A DNA stretch of 64,000 bases from Bettongia penicillata ogilbyi. Lineage: Eukaryota > Chordata > Mammalia > Diprotodontia > Potoroidae. The first letter of the stretch is position 1. Each line of letters begins with the position of its first letter. Location of the stretch: the NCBI GenBank assembly GCA_023548195.1, contig JAJHZJ010000121.1, forward strand, positions 1,178,220-1,242,219. The letters are read 5' to 3'. This document shows, in pieces, positions 55,859 through 64,000 of the stretch. The notes beneath the pieces are model-generated. The model saw nothing but the letters and a program-made list of their open reading frames with translations, did no database searches and was not told the DNA's origin. A program made the translations under genes and the position numbers.

Positions 55859-56149
55859 TATCACACACATATACATAATTCAAATCATTCTATTCATTCT
55901 TTATTTATCCCTTCTTTTTCTGGATGCAGAGAGCATTGTTCCTTCATAGGACCTTTGTAGTTGGTTTGGGTCTTTATAATAGCCAAAATGACTTAATCAC
56001 TAAAATAATAAATAAAATAACTAAAAAAACAATATTACTCTTACTATATACAACATTCTCTTGGCTCTTCTCACTTTGCTCTTCATTATTTTGTGCAAAT
56101 CTATCCATGTTTTTCTACAATCAGTGAGCTCACCATTTCTTAAAAAGCA

Positions 56150-56395
56150 CTAGTTCATAATTATGCAATGCTTTATTGTTCTACAAAGAGTTTTACATAT
56201 AGTATCGTATGTGACTTTCACAACAATCCTCTCAGATACCTGTCTTGTTCCAAAAACAGTACCTATTACTCCCAGTTTACACAGGAGGATGATAAGTTTC
56301 AGAGAGTTTAAGTGACTTGCCCACAGTCACACTGCTAATAAATATACGAGGTAGGATTTGAACAGACCTCCTGTGCTCTATCCACCAGGCAGAAC
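56150..56395 (-). mobile_element. MIR-like SINE
   Basis: 'ctttcacaacaatcctctcag', 'agtttacacaggaggatg', 'gtgacttgcccacagtcac' and 'aggatttgaacagacctcc' give a reverse MIR. Confidence 0.65.
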
Positions 56396-56439
56396 AAGTT
56401 TAACCCCTCTTGCCTATGACAGTCATATTATTAAATTTG

Positions 56440-56940
56440 ACAAATATTTATGGGCCAGGAAGCATGCTAGATTCTGAGGGTAGAAAGAAAACAATAGCCC
56501 TTGACCTTAAATTGATTAAAAATGTTATTTCAAGGATGCCAATAATAAGGGGATGAGGAAAAATTTTATATAGGAGGTGGAGCCTGAGTTATAGAGATTC
56601 TATAGGGCAGAAGTAAAGAGAGAATGAATTTGAGACAAAAAGAATCTTTTATGCAAAGGCACACAGACAGAAGAAGTCAGTCTGAATGGAATAGAGGTTG
56701 TGGGAAGGGTAGGAATATGAAAGAAGACTGGAAAGGTTCAAGAACCATATTTTGGAAACCTTTAAGTGTCCTGTTGAGGAATTTATGATTATCCTGGAGG
56801 CAACAAGAAGCCCATTGAAGTTTTTTGAGGGGGAATAACTTGATCAGATCTGTGTTTTGGGAATATCAGTTTGGCCACTGGGAAGCGAATGCTTTAGGGG
56901 CAGCACAGATTGGAGACTAGAATAAGACAGCTCTGTTATT
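56440..56940 (-). mobile_element. L2 LINE 3' region
   Basis: 'caaatatttatgggccagg', 'gaagactggaaaggttcaag', 'gcaacaagaagcccattg', 'gagggggaataacttgatcag' and 'ggaatatcagtttggccac'. It shows the uninterrupted form of the site hit by the LTR at 16541. Confidence 0.65.
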
Positions 56941-56949
56941 CTCCATCCC

Positions 56950-57430
56950 TTCCACCAAGTCTTCTCTTCTCCAGGCTAAATTTCCTCATTTCCTTCAAAT
57001 GATGCTCACATGATATGAAATCAGCACCCTTCGCCATCTTGGTTGTCCTTTGCTGGACATTCTACAGCTTATAAATGTCTTTCATAAAATTTGACACTCT
57101 ACCTGAACATAGTAAGATGGTCAGACCACACAAGTACTTGAAGACAGCTATCATTTCCTTGACTCCTCCCAGGTGATTTTCTTGTCTAAGCCTAGAGACA
57201 TATTCATTTCCTTTGAGTCTCTCCACTATCTTAAGAATGCTTTTCAATTTGTCAATGTCCTTTCCAAAATGTTGTACAAAGAACACAACAGAATGTTGTT
57301 GCCATGGGCTGATCAGAACAAGAGTATAGGGGCATTATCATTTCCTATGTTCTAAATGTTGCATCTCCTAATATCACCAAGGATAGCATTAAGTCAGCAG
57401 GAGCCTTTTCCCATTTTGTACTTGCAAAGC
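56950..57430 (-). mobile_element. CR1/L3 LINE 3' region
   Basis: 'tcttctccaggctaaatttcc', 'ttgtcctttgctggacattc', 'tcctttccaaaatgttgtac' and 'catttcctatgttctaaatg' match the reverse CR1 series. Confidence 0.55.
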
Positions 57431-58800
57431 TAATTTATTTAAAGCATTTTCCTTGTTAAATGTATTCTTGCTAAATTTTATCTTACTGGTTTTGGGAACT
57501 TTACCATAGAACTGTTCACAGAGAATTCAAATGTCAGGAGTGGTATAGGGGTAATTCCTTTATTGGCTGTAATTAGGGTGGACTGTCCAATGAAGGACTA
57601 GTCCTCTGAACGTATCTGGATGTTCCCTACTTGGGTCTAGTTATATTGAAGACATGGAAGCTTGGGATAAGATTATTTCTGGTCATGATGACTTGGTGGT
57701 TTATACTATGTAATAACAGAGAGTTCTCTAATTAGCTACAGAATTGGAAGAACTTATGACCAAGTGGTTGCTGAGACAGAATTCAGAAAGAGTGACCCTA
57801 TTATTTCTCTCTCTCCCTCTCTCTGTTTCTCTCTCTGTCTCTGTCTCTGTCTCTCTGTCTTTCTGTCTCTCTCTCTCTCTCACTCCCTGCCATTCCTTTC
57901 TCCTTCCCTCCCTCCCTCTTGGCTTTTAAGTGGAAGGACTCTTGAATTTCCTCACAAGAACCAGGGAAAGGGTGGCTGCCTAGGCTCCCACCTAGCCAAA
58001 TGGTAGCCTTGAGCACATGTTCTATAGGTAAACCCTTCCCCAGGTGAGTTCACTTCTCTTTTGCACTTGTTCCTTTCTTATCTTAGTTGAATAAATACGC
58101 TGAGATGAGAGTGCCCAGACAACCCTGTGATTTGGGGAGATCCAGATGTTCTTTCAGAACTCTGTTCTCAGAGCTTAATGTCAGCTTGGTTCACTGAAGT
58201 AGCCATGACTGATACCAGCATCTGAACTGGGGACAGAAATATACCAAGGATATATATAGAGAGAGAGAAAAAAATAATTGTTATCAGAGACAAGATAGCT
58301 TCAAGGAGTAAGACCCCTCAGGAAACATCAAGAAATGCCTCCAATGAACTCAAAAAAGTCATGGGCCTTAAGCGCCCAGCTGGGATGCCTACACATCAAA
58401 CAGCTACATGTAATAGGAACTTAGTTAAAAATCCATAAAGGGAGAAAATGATTCCCAGTGCCAGGAGCTACAAGGTGCCCTTCTGCCCTACATGTGCCTC
58501 ATTACTTTTATATCCCAAGTTTGAGTATACTCTTCCCAGGAACTTATGTAAGTGGAGAATGTATCCTGTATTTGAGGGAATGTTTTATACTAATGGCTTT
58601 GATGTATTTTCTCAGTAAATCCCTTTCCTAGTGGCTAATGGAGTCAACCAGCTGATTGTTAAGGGAGTTCAGGAACTGTGGTACCAGAAGTACAGACCCA
58701 TAGGGCTATCTACCCATAGAACCATCAGTGTATTAGTTATTAAATATCCTCTGGAATATTAGAGTGCCCAGTTATAAGAGTAGCCTCAGAAGGAATCTAC
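57431..58800. other. unassigned sequence, includes CT-rich microsatellite
   Basis: No recognised repeat family except (CT/TCTG)n at 57805-57890. Two AATAAA/AGTAAA-type signals (near 58092 and 58612) and a TATA-rich patch hint at a decayed LTR element, but no TG...CA ends or flanking repeats were found. Coding frames are artefacts of the CT repeat. Confidence 0.3.
57805..57890. repeat. (TCTC/TCTG)n microsatellite
   Basis: Alternating CT tract with TGTC interruptions; purine-only on the other strand. Confidence 0.9.
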
Positions 58801-58804
58801 AGGA

Positions 58805-58905
58805 TGGTAGAATTTAGAGCTAGAAGGTGCATAGGGTTCATCCAGCTCAACCTTCTCACTTGCACAAATAAGAAAATTGAGACCCTGAGTGGCTAAGTAA
58901 CATAA
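58805..58905 (-). mobile_element. MIR-like SINE fragment
   Basis: 'ggatggtagaatttagagc', 'aaggtgcatagggttcatcc' and 'aagaaaattgagaccctg' in reverse MIR order. Confidence 0.5.
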
Positions 58906-58939
58906 TACTAATTATAATAGCAGAAGTTAACAGGAATAT

Positions 58940-59200
58940 AAGACTTCAAGGTTTGCAAAGCATTTTCTATATATGGCCTCATCTGATCCCTATAAAAACT
59001 CTGTGAGGTAAATGCTATAGGTATTATTGTGTCCATTTTACAGATGAGGAAACTGAAGCATAGAAAGGTTGTAATTTGCCCAAGATCCCACAGGTGGTAA
59101 GTTGCAAAGTCAGGATTCGAACCCAGGTCATCTGATGCAAAATCAGGTGTTACTTCCAGTTTCCTATCTCTACTGAGTAAGGGGAGATCTAGACAATCCC
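58940..59200 (-). mobile_element. MIR SINE, well preserved
   Basis: 'caaggtttgcaaagcatttt', 'ttttacagatgaggaaactg', 'aatttgcccaagatccc' and 'attcgaacccaggtcatctg'. On its own strand the B-box reads GGTTCGAATCC, a perfect tRNA-type box. Confidence 0.75.
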
Positions 59201-59944
59201 GTCTGATTCCAAGATTCTATATTTCTTCAGGAATGGTGGATTTGCTGATGGCTGAGTTTCAGAACATCCTCATTTTACCTTGTTTGTGATATATGTATAG
59301 GTTGTCTTCTCTTGTTAGATGATGTAAGCTTTGGTTAATGGTTCGAGACTGCCATTCTGATTATCAGTTATTATGAAGTGCTGTACATTAGATGGCGCTG
59401 TAGATACAGATATCGGGACTGATGTCAGCAGAACAGGGAGAAATAAGTACATCTGGGTACCGAGACTGAAGAGAACTCCTGCTGTGCATAATACCCAGGA
59501 TTCCACTCTTGGAAGATGCACTGACAGTGCTACAGCTACTGAGGATGGCTGCTGAAAAGCTGTCTTATTTCCTCTACATATTCCCCTGGGTGGCTACAGT
59601 CAGCATCACTAAATGAAGCAGACAGAGGGAAGGTTGCTTACATGTGTGTATGCTTGGGGGGAACATGCAGCCTTTTCCCCCCTGTGGATTATAGGGTATC
59701 TGAATTTGAAGACAGATTTAAAGAGAAGCCAAAGGAGGTATGCAGGCATAATAAAGCAGTGGGGACCCAGGAGACCCTGAGCATGCCCCTATTGTGAGAC
59801 TTTTCATATACCTTTCCTTGGTGCATGATATCAAGAGAGTTGTGGTATCTGTGACCCTGAGAGGCTGTGTTTCTCATCAGTATTTTACGTTGCCTGAGAA
59901 AGCATTTTGTCTGAGCTTAGGTAGCAGGGCTGTGATGAAAAAAG
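59201..59944. other. unassigned sequence with CTCF-like motif
   Basis: No repeat recognised. 59386-59402 reads 'attagatggcgctgtag', similar to the CTCF core (AGRKGGCGCT) with poor match in the 5' arm. Open frames of 60-68 codons on both strands overlap and have no recognisable domain. Confidence 0.3.
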
Positions 59945-60150
59945 ATTAGGAGGTAGAGTACTGCAATAGAAAAAAGCATTGAATTTGGAGTCAAGGGATC
60001 TAGGTAAAAACACTGTCTCTGTCACTTTGGACAGGTTAATTAACCTGACAATTCTCTTAACCTCCCTGGGCCTCAGTTTCCTCATTTGTAAAATGAAGGG
60101 ATTGGATAAATGGCCTATGAAGTTCCTTCCAACTCTACATCTATGATAAT
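59945..60150 (+). mobile_element. MIR-like SINE
   Basis: 'gaatttggagtcaagggatc', 'cctgggcctcagtttcctc', 'atttgtaaaatgaaggg' and 'aagttccttccaactctac' in plus order, well preserved. Confidence 0.75.
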
Positions 60151-60834
60151 AGAAGGACTCTATGACCCAGCACATCGTCATGAAGGTAGCAGGCATTTAA
60201 TAATGTTTCATTATAGTTTCTTTGTTGTGTCATGAAAATATGAAGCACTGCCTTCTGCCTGCCAAGTGGTGTCCCTGCTTTCCAGAAAATTATCTTCTTT
60301 CCTGTTATTATCAGGGTCCTTTGACTTGTCAACACTGAAAACATGACGCACAAGTACTTCCTGGTCACCTACTCTTCTATTTCACTTGGATTATTAATTA
60401 ACTGGGTGTGAAGGAAGAATAAGTCTTATCTTTTCAAGATACCTTCTTCCTGTGTTTTAGAGAGGACTTGCTCAAAGGCAACAATCCTTCTTTATAATTA
60501 GAAGCTGAAGACCTTTCTCCAGACATGATGTCAGGCCACAATATTTTTTCCCTTCAAAATTAAGTAAGATAAAATTTAATAGGGATAAATGAGAAATCTT
60601 ACACCTGGATTTCCCAAAATCCACTTCACAGATAAAAGATGGGAGGGATATAATGGGACAGCAGAATTCATCTGAAAAATATCTGAGTGTCTTAGTGAAC
60701 TTATTGGGGCAAGGACAAATTATAGCATCCGTTACTTTGAAATGCTTTCTCCTTTTTCCTAACATATTTTTACATATAATTTTTTTACATGTGCATAGAC
60801 TTATTAACAATCTTTAATGAGGTCTAAATTCATG
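60151..60834. other. unassigned sequence
   Basis: Nothing recognised. Confidence 0.4.
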
Positions 60835-60912
60835 TTTTTGAATCCTCAGTGACTAGCACAAGGTCTGGAACACAGGAAGTACTTAATAAATGTCTGTTGA
60901 TTAATTGATCGA
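60835..60912 (+). mobile_element. L2 3' end fragment
   Basis: 'gactagcacaaggtctggaac', 'gaagtacttaataaatgtc' and 'tgttgattaattgatc' are the sense L2 terminus. Confidence 0.7.
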
Positions 60913-60914
60913 AT

Positions 60915-61165
60915 ATCTATAGGCAATATGAAAAGATCAGTGGACTGGGAATTAGGAGACTTGGATTTTTTTCAATGACTTTTCCATTACAAAACGTCTT
61001 TGGGAACTTCGGCAAGTTTTATCAACCCTAAGCTTAAGTTAAAATGAAAACAATCATACTTGCCCTGTCAACCCCACAGTGTTGTCATAAAGATTTGATA
61101 AAATAATACATTGGAAAGGAATAAAATGCTACCCACTTGTAGGTCATCATTACTGTTTCACCTTA
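60915..61165 (+). mobile_element. MIR-like SINE
   Basis: 'agtggactgggaattagg', 'acttggatttttttc', 'acttgccctgtcaacccc' and 'tgttgtcataaagatttg' in plus order; older than its neighbour. Confidence 0.55.
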
Positions 61166-62089
61166 TCTTATCTATTCTTCAGAAACATGCCAGTGATGGC
61201 TCGTGAAAGAATTATTTCTATAAATGTCAAGAACTTGGATAGAGAGAGAAATATTTCATTTTCCTCTTATTCTCCATTATCATAAGATTACATGTAATAA
61301 GTGCCCCTGTCTGACCTTTACAAGAAATGGTGCTTTTGGACAACATTCTGTCAGCTGATAATAGTTGGCTTGTATCTGATTATGCCTTAAAGCTGTCACC
61401 TACCAGACATTTAAAAAAATAATCTAAAAAGCAAAACTGAAGATAAAATTCATGATAATTAAGTCATCTACTCTAAATGTACAAAGAGAAAAAATTCCAC
61501 TGAATATTCACATAATATGAAGGTGAACAAGGTTTCATGAAGAATCTTAGAAGTAGTAAAGTAGTAGCTAGGATATGGTTGATTCCCAACAGAAGACAAT
61601 AGCAATACGTAGTTTTGTTTTGATAATTTTCCTTAAAAAAAATTAAACTTATTACAACAAAAGTTACTTTTAATAATCTATTCTGTCACATGGATTGATT
61701 TTCAAGTTGATGAATATCTAAAAGTATTAACTTGAGGGGAAAATATCCCTTAAAAAATTATTGATATCTTGTTGCAATGGACTCTTTCCAATATAATCTA
61801 GCCTTACTCATCTCCAGAGTCATTGCCGTGGAAAGTGTAAGTCTTGCCTAGGAACTGTACAGGCTGCCCAGAGTTCCTGAGGTTCACATAATCTTGAGGA
61901 GGAGAGAGGCTGGGAAGAGAAAGAAAAAGGGGGGAAAGAAGGAAAAAGAGAAAGACAAGGAAAGGGGAAGTCTCTACAAATTAAAAGGGGACTAGAACTG
62001 TTGTAACTGATAGAATCTTGTTGCCTCTCTGTGTTGACTATTTACATTGTTGTGATGTTGACTTGATTTAAACTTTGCAAGTAGCAAAT
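61166..62089. other. unassigned sequence with purine tract
   Basis: No repeat family recognised; 61895-61975 is almost pure GA. Confidence 0.4.
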
Positions 62090-62654
62090 CCTAGGAAAGA
62101 AGACAAAATGGTACTGCAGAAAGAAGTGAAGCAAGCTCTCCATCATTCCTCCCCTTTTCCCCAGCAAAACTCCTCCAAACAGATTAGAAAATGGCTCAAA
62201 CTGAATCTTGATCAGAAAAAATCCTAGAAAGTCACAGTGAATCATTTTTCCAGTTGAGATTGGCAGAGAGAGACAGATTTATGGATGACGTGAACTGGGT
62301 CTGGTCACCAGGAATGAACTGAACAGGGCACCAGAACCGCACAGACATCAGGAGCAGGTTCCAATGGGCAGCTTTGTCGCACACTCACTAGATCTGGGTA
62401 ATAGATTCAGGTGAACTGAAGAGGAAACCTGCTCTGGAGAGGTCCAGAGGCCTTGCCTGTTTATAGAACATTGAGGTAGTTTAGAAGCAAGCAGCAACAC
62501 TGTGTGTGGAGTGGAGTAGGAGTCACATTTCAGCTTCTATAATTTGGAGGCTGCAGAGAATTAACCAAGGCAGGAATATGAACCCAAAGGGGAGCCTGCT
62601 AGTCTTTCTCTCTGACCCTGATAGTGACTGAGCTGCGACCAACCTGTCATAGAG

Positions 62655-62758
62655 CCTTCCAAAATAAGATTAGACTGATCAGCCGCAGTCAAACACCGTA
62701 ATTTGACCCCAACATTGTGAAGTCATTGGTTTTCTTCAAGAATGAAGGACTGACAACA
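62655..62758 (+). mobile_element. RTE-type LINE 3' tail fragment
   Basis: 'gactgatcagccgcagtcaaac', then 'gaagtcattggttttcttc' and 'aatgaaggactgacaac' parallel the RTE 3' end at 10775-10860. It sits inside the L1 5' UTR. Confidence 0.6.
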
Positions 62759-63169
62759 GTAAAGGCTGAGTTCAGTAGCACTCATGGTAGCAGTTAGTTT
62801 CAAACAAAGGTCAGAACGTTGCAGAGCTCAGACCAGGGAGCCAGTGATCCAACTTAACCCTGGATCGGACCACTTTAAAAGCACTCAAAGTTTATAGATA
62901 CCCAGCCTGAGCTGCTCCTGAGACCTTCCCTCCAGAAGTGCACAGAGCCTGTACCTAGCATAAAATCAGAAAGTAAGATGGAAGAATGAGCACATAAATA
63001 AAAAAAAATCCCACCATAGAAAGTATTGTGATAACAGGGGTGGTCAAGACACAAACCCAAAAGAGAATTTCAAAACATCTAGAAGTAAAGCCTCCAAGAA
63101 AAAATAAATTAGCTTAGGCATATATTCAACCAGAATTCCTGAAAGAGATGAAGAAGAGTTGTTAAATAA

Positions 63170-63880
63170 ATAAACGAAAGAAATAAAAATGTTTTTATCA
63201 ATGAAATGAAGGTGCTAGAGGAAAAAAATGAAAAAGAAATGAGAGCTATGGAAGAATTGGAAAGGGAATTCGAAGTTTGGCATAAGAGGTATAAACCTTA
63301 CCCAAATAACAAACTTTCTGAAAGTTAGACTGGACCAAATAGAAGTTAATGACTCCATGAGATTATGAGAAATAGTGAAACAAAGTCAAGGAATGAAAAA
63401 ATAGAAGAAAATCTAAAATATCTCATAGCCACATCAACTGACCTAAAAAACTAAAGAGAACAAAAGTCGGTATCATTAAACTACTTGAAAATCATTTACA
63501 AAAAGAGAGACACAAACAAACAAAGAAAGAGCCTAGACATCTTATTTCAAGAAATCTTAAAAGAAAACTGTCCAGACCTCTTAGACTCAGGGGACAAAAT
63601 GAGAATAGAAAGGACCTGCCAGTTCCTTCCTTAAAGAAACCCTAAAGTGAAAATTCCCACCCTAGTCAGAGCTTCCAGGTCAAAGAAAAAATACCACAAG
63701 CATTCAAAAAGAAAAAAGAATTCAAGTTCTGAGGAGCTACTGTTGGAATCACACATGATTTAGCAGCCAGAATTGAAAAGAAGAGGAGAGCCTGGAATGC
63801 AATATTCCAGAAAGTAAAGGATATAGGCTTATATCCAAATATTACTTCCCAGAAATAATTGGGTAAAATCCTACTAGATT
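63170..63880 (+). pseudogene. L1 ORF1p-like, degenerate
   Basis: Readable pieces in shifting frames: a charged coiled-coil part near 63205-63290 and 'FQEILKENCPDLLDSGDKM' at about 63547. Then a DLAARIEKKRRAWNAIFQK-like stretch follows at 63760-63820, the ORF1 C-terminal domain. Frequent stops; no start codon can be assigned. Same gene family as the protein at 6172 but a separate, older lineage. Confidence 0.65.
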
Positions 63881-64000
63881 ATAAATGTACCTTTAATGAA
63901 CTAGAAGATTTCTAAGAATTTTTTTCAGTCCAAAATTTCAGTCCAAAAATTCATTTATAACCTTTCATTGTGTAATCATTGCATGGTACAGTTCTGCTCA

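Larger units (their letters stand above)
62090..64000 (+). mobile_element. L1 LINE, 5' half, continues past the window
   Basis: From about 62090 ('ggaaagaagacaaaatgg', 'aactcctccaaacagattag', 'cagtgaatcatttttccag') this is a marsupial L1 5' UTR of a type different from the HAL1-like copies. ORF1 remnants follow from 63170. A short RTE 3' tail interrupts it at 62655. The 3' part lies outside the window, so whether an ORF2 follows is unknown. Confidence 0.6.

Noticed and set aside
57744..58016. CT-repeat frames on both strands as genes
   Set aside because: LSLSLS and RERERE runs come from the (TCTC)n microsatellite.
57431..58800. A third LTR element
   Set aside because: Polyadenylation-like signals exist, but no TG...CA boundaries or flanking duplication could be found.
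58940..59200. tRNA gene, because of a perfect GGTTCGAATCC box
   Set aside because: The flanking sequence is MIR throughout and cannot form a cloverleaf; the box is the SINE's inherited promoter element.
1..64000. CRISPR array, phage, operon or other prokaryotic system
   Set aside because: No spaced identical repeats, no Shine-Dalgarno-led gene chains and no bacterial protein families; the repeat content is mammalian.

Overview
This window is mammalian nuclear DNA, and its repeat content points to a marsupial (metatherian). It mixes L1 and ORF1-only (HAL1-like) LINEs, a non-BovB RTE-type LINE with a matching SINE, abundant tRNA-derived/MIR-like SINEs whose 3' part ends in a conserved 'ctccagtatctttgcc' block, old L2 and CR1/L3 fragments, hAT and other DNA-transposon miniatures, and two solo retroviral LTRs. 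The species cannot be named from the sequence. Family names are recognised from memory of their motifs, not from a database search. I found no host protein-coding exon, tRNA, rRNA, CRISPR array or bacterial-type operon.

Layout. 1-1155 is AT-rich single-copy sequence ending in a good polyadenylation signal, possibly the last part of a gene's 3' UTR. 4079-6817 is a full-length HAL1-like element on the minus strand with 14-bp target-site duplications and a 308-codon ORF1. 8073-9200 is L2. 9481-10865 is an RTE-type LINE with 12-bp duplications. 12.9-20.1 kb is a patchwork of SINE, CR1, L1, L2 and a solo LTR inserted into L2. 22.3-25.0 kb holds a 608-bp hAT-type element, L3, L2, and an L1 tail split by an RTE-SINE and ending in a tetranucleotide microsatellite. 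30.6-32.5 kb is a second RTE copy, cut by a solo LTR. 32.9-35.4 kb is SINE-rich, 36.9-38.0 kb holds a BovB/RTE endonuclease fossil, and 38.5-46.9 kb is L1, L2, CR1/L3, hAT and RTE-SINE fragments. 50245-51655 is an L1/HAL1 promoter and ORF1 start joined to unrelated sequence with an A-rich tail, the most unusual object here. 51945-54560 is a second HAL1-like element. 55436-55858 is a miniature inverted-repeat transposon inside a CA microsatellite. 62090-64000 is an L1 5' half running off the window.

No host genes are seen to work together here. What can be read is the order of insertions: L2, CR1/L3 and MIR are the oldest layer. They were then split or followed by L1, RTE, the RTE-SINE, LTRs and the tRNA-type SINEs. 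Two intervals without recognised repeats (about 27.5-28.5 kb and 47.6-48.3 kb) are the best places to look for conserved regulatory DNA. Boundaries of old repeats are approximate, usually within 10-50 bases, except where target-site duplications are given.
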